Shown: positions 11,719 through 24,119 of the stretch, piece after piece | Layout of the letters: every line of letters begins with the position of its first letter | How positions within the stretch are numbered: the first letter of the stretch is position 1 | Source: Cymodocea nodosa | Lineage: Eukaryota > Streptophyta > Magnoliopsida > Alismatales > Cymodoceaceae | Assembly: GCA_036874045.1 (NCBI GenBank) | Contig: CM072342.1 | Coordinates: 270,501-334,500 of the forward strand | Direction of reading: 5' to 3' | Length of the DNA: 64,000 bases | The notes under the pieces: model-generated | Told to the model about the DNA's origin: nothing | The model's database searches: none | The model's input: the letters and a program-made list of their open reading frames with translations, nothing else | Made by a program: the position numbers and the translations under genes

Positions 11719-12519
11719 ATGGCCGCCGCCGCCGCCACCACCATGGGCCTCTCCTCCCCCTCCCTCAGCGGGAAGGCGGTCAGGCTTGGTCCCTCGGCCT
11801 CCAATGTCCTGGGCGGCGGAAGGGTCACCATGAGGAGGGGTACCGCCAAGCCCTCCGACAGCCCGTGGTACGGCCCCGACCGCGTCAAGTACCTGGGCCC
11901 CTTCTCCGGCGAGTCCCCCTCCTACCTCACCGGTGAATTCCCCGGCGACTACGGGTGGGACACGGCAGGCCTCTCCGCCGACCCCGAGACCTTCGCCAAG
12001 AACCGGGAGTTGGAGGTGATCCACGCCAGGTGGGCCATGCTCGGCACTCTGGGCTGCGTCTTCCCGGAGTTGCTCTCCCGCAACGGCGTCAAGTTCGGCG
12101 AGGCCGTGTGGTTCAAGGCGGGGTCCCAGATCTTCAGCGACGGTGGTCTGGACTACCTGGGCAACCCAAGCCTGGTCCACGCCCAGAGCATCCTCGCCAT
12201 CTGGGCCACCCAAGTCATCCTCATGGGGGCGGTGGAGGCCTACCGCGTCGCCGGCGGACCCCTGGGAGAAGTCGTGGACCCCCTCTACCCGGGCGGCAGC
12301 TTCGACCCCCTGGGACTGGCTGACGACCCCGAGGCGTTCGCGGAGCTCAAGGTGAAGGAGATCAAGAACGGCAGACTGGCCATGTTCTCCATGTTCGGCT
12401 TCTACGTCCAGGCCATCGTCACCGGCAAGGGACCCCTGGAGAACCTTGCCGACCACCTTGCGGACCCCGTCAACAACAACGCTTGGGCGTACGCCACCAA
12501 CTTCGTACCCGGCAAGTGA
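11719..12519 (+). CDS. LHCB1: LHCB1 copy 1, light-harvesting chlorophyll a/b protein of PSII
   Basis: This is an intronless 266-codon gene. LHCB1 binds chlorophylls a and b, lutein, neoxanthin and xanthophyll-cycle pigment and forms the major trimeric LHCII antenna in the thylakoid. Residues 1 to about 38 are the plastid transit peptide. Mature landmarks are the trimerisation motif WYGPDR (50-55), helix B with [10 protein letters not shown] (99-108), and helix C with [10 protein letters not shown] (214-223). These include the conserved E, H, N and R chlorophyll ligands. The C-terminus is [21 protein letters not shown] and FPELLSRNG favour LHCB1 over LHCB2 or LHCB3. The first ATG is the start. 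Residues 43-45 are AKP, and the protein is identical to copies 5 and 6. Third-position GC is far above the surroundings, which accounts for long shadow frames on the other strand. Confidence 0.97.
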   Translation: MAAAAATTMGLSSPSLSGKAVRLGPSASNVLGGGRVTMRRGTAKPSDSPWYGPDRVKYLGPFSGESPSYLTGEFPGDYGWDTAGLSADPETFAKNRELEVIHARWAMLGTLGCVFPELLSRNGVKFGEAVWFKAGSQIFSDGGLDYLGNPSLVHAQSILAIWATQVILMGAVEAYRVAGGPLGEVVDPLYPGGSFDPLGLADDPEAFAELKVKEIKNGRLAMFSMFGFYVQAIVTGKGPLENLADHLADPVNNNAWAYATNFVPGK

Positions 12520-12935
12520 GCTGTCAGCATGCGTACTGCCAGAAGGTCCTTGTCGCGCCATGAACATGGGAAGCAAGCAAGCTCCCATGTATTGAGCCAA
12601 CAGGTTAAATATCGAATGCCGTCGTTATGGCAGGTGGAATACGTGGGACAGCTGGCAATATGTATGTGGCTAGTGGATGGCGGCTAGTTGTAAATTTCTG
12701 AATGATAAATGACATTGATGTCTCCACTCTACGTCTCAGCCTTCATCTTCCTTCTCTTTTTCTTCCTGAAACCGTCATCGTAACGTTCGCCTAATTTTCG
12801 TTCCATGGAATCCTTGGATCTAACGTCTAAAATGATAAACCTACTGCAACTTTCCCTTCTCTTCCACTATCATTTAGCTCACGCCTTTCCTCAACAAATA
12901 ACCAGAATGACATATATATCTTGCCTGGTCTGTCC
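12520..12935 (+). other. Conserved 3' flank of LHCB1 copy 1
   Basis: About 400 bp after the stop is shared with all six copies, including a TTGTAAATTTCTGAATGA stretch near 12690 that suits plant 3'-end signals. The shared tract then continues as spacer sequence with ACTGCAACTTTCCCTTCTC. Confidence 0.6.
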
Positions 12936-13445
12936 ACCTTCCACGGAGGATGATCTTTTTTGTCCTTTATTTATTTTACAAGAACCTTGATTTAGTTTTC
13001 CCACTTAATCTCATTAGGATTTGTGGAGGAAAAGAGAAAAAGAAAACATTGATCTCCACTGTGTGCAATTTAGGGATGTTCTTTCCATCCCGGATCTCCA
13101 CTATTTCTCTGATTCGTGCTGTCTACCTTCACCAATCGGTAGTATTGGATACATCACTAGGAAAAAAGTTGATAAACTTGTCCTTAGATGGATATGAGCT
13201 ATTAATGAATGGTCTTAAAGACCATGAGAAGAAGAAACAGGTGGAGGGGAGGAGGCATAGTCAACAAATTTCTCTTTTCCCCTGTATTGAAGGCCGTCAG
13301 ATTTAATGTCCGATAGTTATAAATGGTGGTGAAGGAGTCGTTAGGGTAGAGGGAGGGGTCCTTGACTCTTATAAATAGAGGTGGACAAATGAAGAAATTC
13401 ATCCCAACACAAAAGGAAAAAACCCACAACTTACCTCATACGAGC
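12936..13445 (+). repeat. Repeat shared with the spacer behind LHCB1 copy 4, LTR-like
   Basis: This stretch matches 27640-28160 closely. It ends in a promoter-like segment with TATAAATAG (13370-13378), like the U3/R part of an LTR. The part near 13065-13165 also resembles the flanks of copies 2, 3, 5 and 6 (GATGTTCTTTCCATCC). It has no intact gene. Confidence 0.45.
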
Positions 13446-14410
13446 TATTTGACTTTCAAGGACTACTCTATTTTACGAAACAAGCGAGGCGACGGGTGCT
13501 CGATGATGCCCAGCAGTTCTACACGTAGACGGTGACAAGCTTCAGTTTGGAAGCTATGGGGAGGTTTTCTGATCACAGAGTAGTCGTGCCCGATGCTGGA
13601 GGAATCATTTGTGGGGGTCCTCGGACACAGGCCACGACGAACGGCGCTGAGAGAGACGAACAATGTGTGATGACGAATGGCTGTGCAAACGACGCGTATG
13701 GCAACGAGCGGCGGTTGTAGGGCATGACGAGTCACTTCGGTGAGGTTTCCGAGTTCTTCCCAAAATCTCCTGAGTGTGCTGGAGAGGTCGAAAGTGCATG
13801 CTCTACCCCCCCAAACGTGTGTTCGGGGTGCTGCTATTCGAATTCTCCAAAATCTCCATCACTTCTTCCTTCTTTTGAGGAGGGAGGTGATCAACCGGCT
13901 CTGATTTGGAAGTCAATCACGGGTACAGACTCTACGCCAGTCAGCTGATACCCAAATCTTCCCTCTTTCATGCAAGATATGCGAGCGGAGTTGCTACCAC
14001 CTTCATGTGTGTGAGACTGTCGGTCATTTTTGTTGGCTGACCGACAGGAGGTGAAGCTCTGTCTTCCCCATTTCCTCCGACAATCGAGAGGTGCTGTTTC
14101 TACGTGAGGTGCAACACATTGACATTCGTCGATCTGGTGCAACACGTCAGATGCAAAGGTGGCCAATAATGTATCGCCACATGAGTGATGACATGGCTAG
14201 GACTTAGTGTGTAATTTTCAATCTAATCAGTTACATGTGTTCAGATAATGTGATAATTATGTTGACGATATGATGCACGTATGACACCAATTTGGATGAC
14301 ATAACCTATACAAATGTTGTTGACGAGAGGTTCATGAGTGGAGTGTCTGTAACATACATAAATAGATGTGCATGTATGTGAATACCTATAAGAGTATATG
14401 TGACATAAAG
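13446..14410. other. Spacer between LHCB1 copies 1 and 2, unassigned
   Basis: The part from 13470 to 14100 is fairly GC-rich, with short frames on both strands that match nothing I recognise. From 14170 on the sequence is AT-rich. A short piece at 13446-13480 resembles 16930-16965 in the gag-like repeat behind copy 2, so part of this may be old retroelement sequence. Confidence 0.3.
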
Positions 14411-15114
14411 GTGGAGGGGCAAAAGAGGGAAATGCACCTATTATTAAAGCTGGGATGATTAACTATTCATTTGTGAATGACACATTTCTCGTAGGTTTTG
14501 CTTATACTATTACATAACTCTCACTAACCGTATGATTTCCTATTTGGGAGATACAATATTACACAATTTTTGCTATTATTAAAAAATCTTTGCTCTCACT
14601 CAGGCAAACCAACGGTTCTGATGCACATGCACCGTATAAAAGCTCTCCATATAACCTTTGCTTCCGCTTCCGTCACGTATATAAAGTCATTAAGTCGTGG
14701 AATGATAGATACAAAGTTAATCTAAGATAAATGTCTACAATCATTAGTTGTGAACGCTAACTATAATGCACATATAACTATGCCAAGAAAAAAAAGAAGC
14801 ACAATGGCTTCGGCTGGAACTGAAGTGATGTGATTGGCGGATGAGAAGAGAAATCCTGGACAAGTCATCTGCATCACAAGTCCACAGCTGCCAGCAAAAA
14901 AATCGAGGGGTTCGTGTGGCTGCGAGCGATCGACACCGGTGACCATGAATCTGGTGGGCGAACGAGAGAAGCGATAAAGATTTTCCCAGGATAAGGATCG
15001 ATCCATCTTCTCGACTTGCTTGCCTATATCATCTACCGCCCACGCACCACAACCCAACCAAGCACATCCATCGCAAGCACGTCTATCCATCGCCACCTAG
15101 AACACACCATCACC
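14411..15114 (+). promoter_or_regulatory. LHCB1 copy 2 promoter and duplicated upstream block
   Basis: Homology to the upstream blocks of copies 3, 5 and 6 begins near 14411. Proximal motifs are intact: ATTGG (14833-14837), GATAAAG (14973-14979), GGATAAGG (14989-14996) and the TATA box CTATATCA (15024-15031), 91 bp before the ATG. The distal G-box position reads CACATG instead of CACGTG. Confidence 0.65.
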
Positions 15115-15915
15115 ATGGCCGCCGCCGCCGCCACCACCATGGGCCTCTCCTCCCCCTCCCTCAGTGGGAAGGCGGTCAGGCTTGGTCCCTCGGCCTCCAA
15201 TGTCCTGGGCGGCGGAAGGGTCACCATGAGGAGGGGTACCACCAATACCTCCGACAGCCCGTGGTACGGCCCCGACCGCGTCAAGTACCTGGGCCCCTTC
15301 TCCGGCGAGTCCCCCTCCTACCTCACCGGTGAATTCCCCGGCGACTACGGGTGGGACACGGCAGGCCTCTCCGCCGACCCCGAGACCTTCGCCAAGAACC
15401 GGGAGTTGGAGGTGATCCACGCCAGGTGGGCCATGCTCGGCACTCTGGGCTGCGTCTTCCCAGAGTTGCTCTCCCGCAACGGCGTCAAGTTCGGCGAGGC
15501 CGTGTGGTTCAAGGCGGGGTCCCAGATCTTCAGCGACGGTGGTCTGGACTACCTGGGCAACCCAAGCCTGGTCCACGCCCAGAGCATCCTCGCCATCTGG
15601 GCCACCCAAGTCATCCTCATGGGGGCGGTGGAGGCCTACCGCGTCGCCGGCGGACCCCTGGGAGAAGTCGTGGACCCCCTCTACCCGGGCGGCAGCTTCG
15701 ACCCCCTGGGACTGGCGGACGACCCCGAGGCATTCGCGGAGCTCAAGGTGAAGGAGATCAAGAACGGCAGACTGGCCATGTTCTCCATGTTCGGCTTCTA
15801 CGTCCAGGCCATCGTCACCGGCAAGGGACCGTTGGAGAACCTCGCCGACCACCTTGTGGACCCCGTCAACAACAACGCTTGGGCGTACGCCACCAACTTC
15901 GTACCCGGCAAGTGA
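15115..15915 (+). CDS. LHCB1: LHCB1 copy 2, light-harvesting chlorophyll a/b protein of PSII
   Basis: An intact, intronless 266-codon LHCB1 with the same domain layout as copy 1. Residues 43-45 are TNT instead of AKP, which removes the only lysine near the mature N-terminus. Residue 248 is valine where the other five copies have alanine, in the lumen-to-C-terminal stretch HLVDP. The 3' part carries the silent CCGTTG form at codons 239-240, as in copies 5 and 6, although its N-terminal type is shared with copies 3 and 4. Copy 2 is therefore a mosaic. Start choice: first ATG, 91 bp from the TATA box. Confidence 0.97.
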   Translation: MAAAAATTMGLSSPSLSGKAVRLGPSASNVLGGGRVTMRRGTTNTSDSPWYGPDRVKYLGPFSGESPSYLTGEFPGDYGWDTAGLSADPETFAKNRELEVIHARWAMLGTLGCVFPELLSRNGVKFGEAVWFKAGSQIFSDGGLDYLGNPSLVHAQSILAIWATQVILMGAVEAYRVAGGPLGEVVDPLYPGGSFDPLGLADDPEAFAELKVKEIKNGRLAMFSMFGFYVQAIVTGKGPLENLADHLVDPVNNNAWAYATNFVPGK

Positions 15916-16330
15916 GCTGCCAGCGTGCGTACTGCCAGAAGGTCCTTGTCGCGCCATGAACATGGGAAGCAAGCAAGCTCCCATGTATTGAGCCAACAGG
16001 TTAAATATCGAATGCCGTCGTTATGGCAGGTGGAATACGTGGGACAGCTGGCAATATGTATGTGGCTAGTGGATGGCGGTCGGTTGTAAATTTCTGAATG
16101 ATGAATGAAAATGATGTCTCCATTCTACGTCTCAGCCTTCATATTTTTTCTCCTTTTCTTCCTGAAACCCGTCATAGTATCATTCGCCTAATATTCGATC
16201 CATGGAGTCCTTTGGATCTAACGTCTAATATGATATACCCACTGCAACTTTCCCTTCTCTTCCACTATCATTTAGCTCACTTATTTCCTCAACAAATAAC
16301 CAGAATGACATATACGTCTCGCCTGGTCTG
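15916..16330 (+). other. Conserved 3' flank of LHCB1 copy 2
   Basis: This block is the same 3' UTR and flank seen behind the other copies, with small substitutions. It ends at the GCCTGGTCTGTCC stretch near 16320, where copies start to differ. Confidence 0.6.
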
Positions 16331-17460
16331 TCCAATTTCAGGATGTTCTTTCCATCCATGATCTCAACTATGTCCTTGGGAAAGTATGGCCAGGTTATGA
16401 CTGAGCCTTTAGCTATGTAAAACAGAGGCAAAAGTGGTATTGGTAGCAGCTAGGGTTGGAAGAGGCCAAAGCAAGTAGCATTCAACATCCTTGGGAATTT
16501 CGTGAGTGTCAGATTAGTCAACCCCAACCAGGGCAATGAGGGACTGACGATCCCTGAAACATTTGTAGAGGCTACTAGTTGAGATGCCCTTTGTTATGGA
16601 AGAGAGGACCAAGCCTGGTGCGCCTCTTGTTGCTGAGGAGAGGGTGGAGAAGAGAGCAGAGAATGCGACACCCGCTGTTGCCTCTAGCCAGGAGGGTCAT
16701 CCTGTCTCATTGATTGATGGAGAAGTCGATTTTAATGGCGATGTAGTTGAAAAGTTTCCTATGGCTTCGAGAACTAGGGAGAGTGAGGGAGGCCTTGGAG
16801 AACCCAATTCCTTTCGTCGTGGCCCTAGCTTTAGGAATGCTATAGCTAAGGAAAAATTTCAAAGTAAATATAAGAAGATGAAAGAACTGTATAATAGGCT
16901 TGTGAATTACGAAGACCTTGATGCTATAAAAAAGTTGTTGACTTTCAAGGGCTACTGAATTTTACGATGAACGCTAGTAGCCCAAAGGTACTTATTGATT
17001 TATCCGTCGAGTTCTATTCAAATTTGGTTGCACAAGGCGATTGTTTCACTAGCTTCATGCAACACTGCTATGTACCCCTTCATGATGGTACATTATACAA
17101 AATCCTTGACTTGAGGAACTACGGTGTCGATATTTTGACTCCTTCATAAGAGTTGGGATGGACAAGTGTAGAAATCAAAAAGGTTGTGGCCTTAGACCCT
17201 CATTACTCAAGAGGAGTGTGGTGGATGAATCAATTGAGACCTCAAGCCAGGATGAATGCCTTGATCCCAACTTGATGAAGTGCGACGCCAATGGTGACAG
17301 TACGATTCTAGCGAACGACGCCAACTACAGTGTTTGGAAGAGGCTTCGATTGAAGTTGAGTAGAGAGGTATCCCTTTTTTTGGTTTTTGGAATGAATGAA
17401 TTCTCCTTTGCCAATGACTTCTCACCAGCCCTCTTCCCCTCCTTCTCACGGTCGTAAGGG
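16331..17460 (+). mobile_element. Gag-like retroelement fragment behind LHCB1 copy 2
   Basis: Open frames at 16584-16958, 16967-17149 and 17158-17457 contain VLIDLSVEFYSNLVAQGDC. This resembles the N-terminal 'putative plant transposon protein' domain found in plant retroelement ORFs. Shorter parts of the same block lie behind copy 3 (22190-22545) and copy 5 (41720-42205), so it has been carried along with LHCB1 duplication. It is broken. The family call is by resemblance only. Confidence 0.4.
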
Positions 17461-17709
17461 TGAGACAAACTAGTCAAGTAATAGACATGTCTTGCTCATT
17501 TTTCCACATATGGTCCTCAATGACCTTTATTTCAATATCTTCCACTTGGTTACGAAGATCATTCATTACATTCCATGCATCAAGATGTATTGTTTCAATT
17601 TTTACTTTCACTATTCATGAAGTGTATAATTTCAATATTTCACTTCCACTATTTATGATAATATTCTTCATTTTCATCATTTATGAAAATATTTCTTAAT
17701 CTCGTTAAG

Positions 17710-19560
17710 TTTAGAAACTTAATGAATTTATCAACTAGAATTTCTTTTGTTAAAGGTTCAACAATTATATTTGAAGTAGAGATATAGCTCAATGTTATTT
17801 CTTTCTATCCTATAATGTCAGAAATATAGTGATAACGTATATTACTATGTTGTCCTTTTATTATATTTATACCACTAGCTATAAGATTTATTGTTACTTA
17901 ATTAACATAATACATTTCTATTAGACTACTTATAAAATTAAGATTTAAGTTATTTATAAATCTCCTAATCCAAACATGTGATGTAACTACATTATAATAT
18001 ATTTAGCTTTTTATGTATATTTCACTACATATCTTTTCTTTTTACTACTCAAGATATAATTGCAACTCTAAAGATGAATATATGTTTCAAAGTTAATTTC
18101 TCATCATCTTTGTCATCACCTAAATCTAGATCTATATAATTAAATACCTTAAGTTTATCTACTTGATAAGTGAATTTATGGTGTAAAATTCTTTTTACAT
18201 ATTTTCTTATTCTCTTGATAGCTATCCAATGTTTTATTTTGAAATTACTTTGATACCTACTAACAATAATTATATCATACACCAAGTTTGGTTTAGTATA
18301 CAACATAATATATACTACACTTCTAACTAGTTAAGTATAAGGTACTCTTAAAAGTTTCATTCTCTTTCTAAGGCATTGGTTCTTATTTAACATTTTCCCA
18401 AAAACATATGGTATAAGGGTTGAGAAAAAAAATTTCATTCTAAACTTTTTTAACATCATACATAGGTATCTTCCTTGATTTATATTCAATATTTTAGATT
18501 TTAGATTTCTAAAGATTTGAATTCTAAGAATATAAGATACTTCCCTCATGTCCATCTCAAATTTCCTACTAAGTACTTCTTTTATTTTGTTTAATATGTT
18601 AGTATCATTTTCAACAAGCAAAATATCATTAACATACAATGATAATATATTAAACTTGTTCAGAATTTTTCTAATAGATACAATAATTTAACCTATTTGA
18701 AACAAATCTCATTTTGAAAATTACATCATAAAACTTGTGATATCATTGTCTAGATGCTTGTTTCAAACCATATATTAATTTATTCATTTTGCACACTTTG
18801 TCTTCATATTCTTTTACTTGAAATCCCTTAAGTTGTGATATGTAAATTTCTTCTTGTAAATCTTCATTTAGAAATATAATTTTTACATCCATTTTACGTA
18901 ATTCTAAATTTAAATATATAACTATAGTCAATATAATTCTTATAGATGTAAACTTAACTATTAGAAAATAAGTTACTTGATAATCAATTCCTAGTTTTTG
19001 TTTATAACATTTAGCAACTAATCAAACAATATCTATTTATCAATAGATTCATGAACCTTTAATTTTTTCCAAAATATCTATTTACATCTTATAGCTTTCT
19101 TCTACTTAGATAAATCATATAATTCTTATAGGTGTTTCCTTTTCATAGAATGAATTTTATCATTTATGGTTTTCAACCACAAATCTTTTGTATGAGATTT
19201 AATGACATCTCTATATGTCATATGTTCTATGTGATTTTTCCTCATATCTATTAATAAATATGAATGCTCACAAAAATACAAATAGTAATCATTCATCCAT
19301 ATAGGTTGATATTTTATTCTTTTATTACTAATAGGTCTAATTGGTTCTCCTTATTCTCCATTTCTATCATTAGTTTTATCATTTTCATTTATAGGCTTAT
19401 TTTGATTTTCTCCAACAATTTCCAGAAAGACATTTATATTTTCATTTACAACTTCCATAAGTTCAATTACATTTTCTATATTCTATTTTACTTCAACAAT
19501 AAGATTATCTTTTGAGATATTATTGAAATAATCATCATCACAACTAGTTATTAATATTTT
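17710..19560 (-). mobile_element. Decayed copia pol remnant
   Basis: Minus-strand fragments resemble copia reverse transcriptase and RNase H. 18743-18931 has MDVKIIFLNEDLQEEIYI and KLIYGLKQASRQ, 18331-18639 begins MYVNDILLVENDT, and 18049-18306 carries a motif like the end of RNase H. The sequence is strongly AT-shifted, as expected from an old methylated element. Integrase-side and LTR ends are not recognised. It is broken in many places. Confidence 0.65.
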
Positions 19561-19563
19561 AAA

Positions 19564-20974
19564 TATAATGGTTAGAACATTTCTTGCATTTTTTCCACTT
19601 ATATAACTTAGATGAACTCAAATAGAAATTCCACATCGAGATAAAAAGGTTTTGTTTTAACTTTTTCACCTATTGCCAATACTTTTAAGCTTTATTACCG
19701 ACAAAGCCATACTTCTGAACGCAGTTATAATATTATTCAGTTGTTATCATTATAAGAATATATAATTGTTATATTATCATTATATAATAATATTATTGTT
19801 ACGTACAGTTAGTATATGACAGTTATCGTTATATAATAATTATTATTATATAATGTGCTGAAAACTATTATTTCAGCTGACTATTATCTGAAATATACTC
19901 TAAAAGAGAATATATATAAACCGAAAACTATCTATTATATGAGATCTCCACTTATGCTTTTTCCTAAATTCCTTGTTAGCGCAAAAAATGTATTTAGCCG
20001 AAGATCATGTCAATGCTTAAGTTTTAATTAAATAAAAGTAAATACACTTACCAAAGTGTTAATTAATTAAGTAGTCACGATGTTCTACGCAATAATTTAT
20101 ACAAAAAAATTAAGAATATTATCGTCAATATTTTCGTTTTATAAAAGTGAAGTCGACAAGAATACAAAAGTCATGCATTAAAAAGAGAAAAATGCTATTG
20201 TTGACATTTACAATATTTTATTATAAAAGTTATCGATTTAAACGTAATTATCGTCGAACATCGTTTAATAGATCCAAATGAGACGCGGAGTTGCAAAAAA
20301 GAGAAATGCACCTATTGTTAAAGGTAAGATGATCAACTATACTTTTGTGAATTGCACGTTTTTCGTAATTTTTACTTGTACAATTACATAACTCTTATAA
20401 ATCGCATAATTTCCTATTTATGCAGTTACAATCTTACAAAATTTTTGCTATTATTCGTAAACTTTTGCTCTCACTCATGTAAACGTACGGTTCTCATGTA
20501 CGTGCACGGTGCTGAGACTGTCCATGTAACCGTTGCTTCCACTTCCCGCACTTACCCTCATGAAGTCGTGGTATGGTAAATACGCACAGTTAATCTAAGA
20601 GAAATGTCTACAATCATTAGTTGTGAACGTTAACGATGCAAAAAAAAAAACACACACACACAATGGCTTCGGCTAGGATTGAAGTGATGTGATTGGCGGA
20701 CGAGAAGAGAAATCCTGGACAAGTCATCTGCATCACAAGTCCACCGCCGACAGCAAAATCATCCAAGGGTTCGTGTGGCTCCGAGCGAGCGACACCGGTG
20801 ACCATGAATCTGGTGGCCGAACGAGAGAAGCGATAAAGATTTTCCCAGGATAAGGATGGGTCCATCTTCTCCGACTTCTTTGCCTATATCATCTACCGCC
20901 CACTCACCACAACCCAACCAAGCACGTCCTTCGCAAGAACGTCTATCCATCGCCACCTAGCACACACCATCACC
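19564..20974 (+). promoter_or_regulatory. LHCB1 copy 3 promoter and duplicated upstream block
   Basis: The whole 1.4-kb block aligns with 39290-40564 upstream of copy 5, and its right part with 42200-43278 upstream of copy 6. Proximal motifs are ATTGG (20692-20696), GATAAAG (20832-20838), GGATAAGG (20848-20855) and the TATA box CTATATCA (20884-20891). A poly(A)-(CA)n tract lies at about 20639-20662. The G-box position reads TACGTG, which keeps the ACGT core. Confidence 0.65.
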
Positions 20975-21775
20975 ATGGCCGCCGCCGCCGCCACCACCAT
21001 GGGCCTCTCCTCCCCCTCCCTCAGCGGGAAGGCGGTCAGGCTTGGTCCCTCGGCCTCCAATGTCCTGGGCGGCGGAAGGGTCACCATGAGGAGGGGTACC
21101 ACCAATACCTCCGACAGCCCGTGGTACGGCCCCGACCGCGTCAAGTACCTGGGCCCCTTCTCCGGCGAGTCCCCCTCCTACCTCACCGGTGAATTCCCGG
21201 GAGACTACGGGTGGGACACGGCAGGCCTCTCCGCCGACCCCGAGACCTTCGCCAAGAACCGGGAGTTGGAGGTGATCCACGCCAGGTGGGCCATGCTCGG
21301 CACTCTGGGCTGCGTCTTCCCGGAGTTGCTCTCCCGCAACGGCGTCAAGTTCGGCGAGGCCGTGTGGTTCAAGGCGGGGTCCCAGATCTTCAGCGACGGT
21401 GGTCTGGACTACCTGGGCAACCCAAGCCTGGTCCACGCCCAGAGCATCCTCGCCATCTGGGCCACCCAAGTCATCCTCATGGGGGCGGTGGAGGCCTACC
21501 GCGTCGCCGGCGGACCCCTGGGAGAAGTCGTGGACCCCCTCTACCCGGGCGGCAGCTTCGACCCCCTGGGACTGGCTGACGACCCCGAGGCGTTCGCGGA
21601 GCTCAAGGTGAAGGAGATCAAGAACGGCAGACTGGCCATGTTCTCCATGTTCGGCTTCTACGTCCAGGCCATCGTCACCGGCAAGGGACCCCTGGAGAAC
21701 CTCGCCGACCACCTTGCGGACCCCGTCAACAACAACGCTTGGGCGTACGCCACCAACTTCGTACCCGGCAAGTGA
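20975..21775 (+). CDS. LHCB1: LHCB1 copy 3, light-harvesting chlorophyll a/b protein of PSII
   Basis: An intact, intronless 266-codon LHCB1 with TNT at residues 43-45 and alanine at 248. The trimerisation motif WYGPDR and the helix B and C pigment-ligand motifs are as in copy 1. It is identical in nucleotide sequence to copy 4, including flanks, over 20614-22172 (fixed offset 5,439). It shares a private silent variant (GAATTCCCGGGAGAC) with copy 4 only. The C-terminal silent form is CCCCTG at codons 239-240, as in copy 1. Confidence 0.97.
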   Translation: MAAAAATTMGLSSPSLSGKAVRLGPSASNVLGGGRVTMRRGTTNTSDSPWYGPDRVKYLGPFSGESPSYLTGEFPGDYGWDTAGLSADPETFAKNRELEVIHARWAMLGTLGCVFPELLSRNGVKFGEAVWFKAGSQIFSDGGLDYLGNPSLVHAQSILAIWATQVILMGAVEAYRVAGGPLGEVVDPLYPGGSFDPLGLADDPEAFAELKVKEIKNGRLAMFSMFGFYVQAIVTGKGPLENLADHLADPVNNNAWAYATNFVPGK

Positions 21776-22545
21776 GCTGCCAGCATGCGTACTGCCAGAA
21801 GGTCCTTGTCGCGCCATGAACATGGGAAGCAAGCAAGCTCCCATGCATTGAGCAAACAGGTTGAATATCGAATGTCGTCGTTATAGCTGGTGGAATACGT
21901 GGGACAGCTGGCAATATGTATGTGGCTAGTGGATGGCGGTCGGTTGTAAATTTCTGAATGATGAATGAAAATGATGTCTCCATTCTACGTCTCAGCCTTC
22001 TCTTTTTCTTCCTGAAACCCGTCATCGTATCATTCGCCTAATATTCGATCCATGGGGTCCTCCTTTGGATCTAACGTCCAAAATGATATACCTACTGCAA
22101 CTTTCCCTTCTCTTCCATTATCATTTAGCTCACTCCTTTCCTCAACAAATAACCAGAATGACATATATATCTCGCCTGGTCTGCCCAATTTCGGGATGTT
22201 CTTTCCTTCCATGATCTCAACTGTCCTTGGGAAAGTCTGGCCAGGTTATGACTGAGCCTTTAGCTGTGTATCACAGAGGCGAAATTGGTATTGGTAGCAA
22301 CTAGGGTTGGAAGAGGCCAATGCAAGTAGCATTTAACATCATTAGGAATTTCGTGAGTGTCAGATTAGTCAAACCCAACCAGGGCAATGAGGGACCGACG
22401 ATCCCTGAAACATTTGTAGAGGCTACTAGTTGAGATGCCCTTTGTTGTTGAAGAGATGACCAAGCCTGGTACACCTCCTGTTGCTGAGGAGAGGGTGGAG
22501 AAGAGAGCAGAGAATGCAACACCCTCTGTTGCCTCTAGCGAGGAG
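21776..22545 (+). other. 3' flank of LHCB1 copy 3 and truncated gag-like block
   Basis: The conserved 3' flank runs to about 22190. It is followed by a partial copy of the gag-like block seen behind copy 2. Homology stops abruptly at about 22545, where unrelated sequence begins. Confidence 0.55.
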
Positions 22546-24119
22546 TAAATATGGGTTTGTGCACTTGAAGACCTTGGCAAAAGAAACGGGAGGAAATATT
22601 TTCCTAAGGTCTCCTCATTTGTGCACATAGGTAATCTTGGGAAATCATTTCTTAAGATTACCCACGTATAAAAATCACTTCTGGACATCATTTCTTGACC
22701 TCCCTCTTTTGTAACGTCGGGTAAGCTTGAGAAAATCGATCTTTGATACTATCGCTCAAAGTCAATCTTGCAAAGTCCGATTTTGTCGACACCCCAACCT
22801 CGACAGAGAAGCCTTCCAACGCCTCACACCTGAGTCGACAAAGAAGCCTTTCCTAATTCTTCCATCGCATTACCTAAAGGTCGCCATTGTCGCTTGAACC
22901 TGCCACTGTCGCTCGAAGCCACCATTGTCACCTGAACCTGCCTTTGTCGCTCGAAGCCGCCACTATCGCCATTGTTGCCCAAAGATGTTGCAATCGCAAC
23001 CTTGAGATCGCCATTGTCACTCGAAGCCACCACTATCGCTCGATGCCACTGTTGTCGTCCGAAGGTCTATGCTAGTAAATCCCCTCCCCTGATTGTTTAA
23101 TCACAGTATATACAGTTTTTTGAGAAATGTCATTGTTCTTCTGTTCTATTATTTCATTGATTCATTGATTTATATTACTGTGTTACCTGAAGGTTGCTAA
23201 TTTGTATTATTGTATCGCCCGAAATCTAAATATATTTGTATTACTGTATTCTTAATTTACACGCTAAATGCATTATAAGTTGTGTTATAAGATCATTTGT
23301 TGTATTGTTATGTTATTCTTATACTCCTACACTTTCTCATTTTCAAATTGCACACCAAATAGATGTATCTATGCTACTTCTACCAGTTTTATGTTATATG
23401 GTGATTGATTTGTTAAATAATGACATGCTTCACTACAATGGTGACTACTTTATTGAATGCATATAATCTTAATTTGTTGAATTTGTTCAATGCTTCAATA
23501 ATTTTAAGATTCTCATCATTTGTTGAATGTGCATAATCTTGATTATGCATAATTTGAGAGATATGTAATTTGAACTGAACATAGAATTTAACTTGTACGA
23601 TGTTGGTTCGTTTTTGTTGATTGTAAACCTATAAGTTGATTGTACAATAAGCATTTCCATTTATTGATCTCCATAGTTGTTAGCTTGCTCTCCATCAACA
23701 CTAGATACTTGAATTAGAAAGTAGTGCTAAAGAAGTTAGTCGATCAAATTCCTTTTAAATATAGTTTTTCCTTTTAAATTTTCTTTTCTTTCTTGGTTCC
23801 TATAGTCCATTCTACTTTCCCTTACTCATTTGTAGTTTCTTAGGTTTATGAAAATGGATTACTCATTTTGAGTTAGTTACTCATTTTTATGTTGTTGCAT
23901 GTATTAGGTTTTGTTTTAGATGTTTCTATTATGAAACTCAAATTTTGAATTAGCATGGCTGTACCATTTGATTTCAATTATTATGATTTCAGCTATTTTA
24001 TGGTAATGGGTCATTGTTTATTTATCTTTTAACATTACACCATCACTAAAATTAAACATAGTATAGGAAATATGACCTTTGAAAAAAAGAATTACATGAA
24101 CTAGAGCATAAAATAAAAT
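22546..24119. other. Spacer behind LHCB1 copy 3, unassigned
   Basis: This stretch starts with possible LTR-like sequence, including a hairpin GGTAATCTT...AAGATTACC near 22631-22663. A cytosine-rich minisatellite follows (separate entry), then AT-rich sequence from 23100 on with no recognisable gene. Confidence 0.35.
22865..23060 (+). repeat. Minisatellite of about 18-21 bp units
   Basis: Imperfect units around CCATTGTCGCTYGAAGCC recur about nine times. Codon-length spacing gives incidental open frames on both strands. Confidence 0.6.

Noticed and set aside
13461-14160. Possible gene in the GC-rich spacer between LHCB1 copies 1 and 2
   Set aside because: Only short frames in conflicting orientations, with no domain. 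It is more likely old retroelement or unannotated repeat.
15016-15114. LHCB1 start placed upstream at a TTG, extending copies 1, 2 and 5 by about 30 residues
   Set aside because: The extension overlaps the TATA box, does not begin with ATG, and is absent in copies 3, 4 and 6. [13 protein letters not shown] is the normal transit-peptide start.
15351-15959. 202-codon plus-strand frame overlapping LHCB1 copy 2, Arg/Pro/Gly-rich
   Set aside because: A frame-shifted shadow of LHCB1 caused by GC-rich third positions. It has no start context and no known family.
22824-23075. Frames on both strands with repeated peptides
   Set aside because: They are translations of a minisatellite whose unit length is close to a multiple of three.
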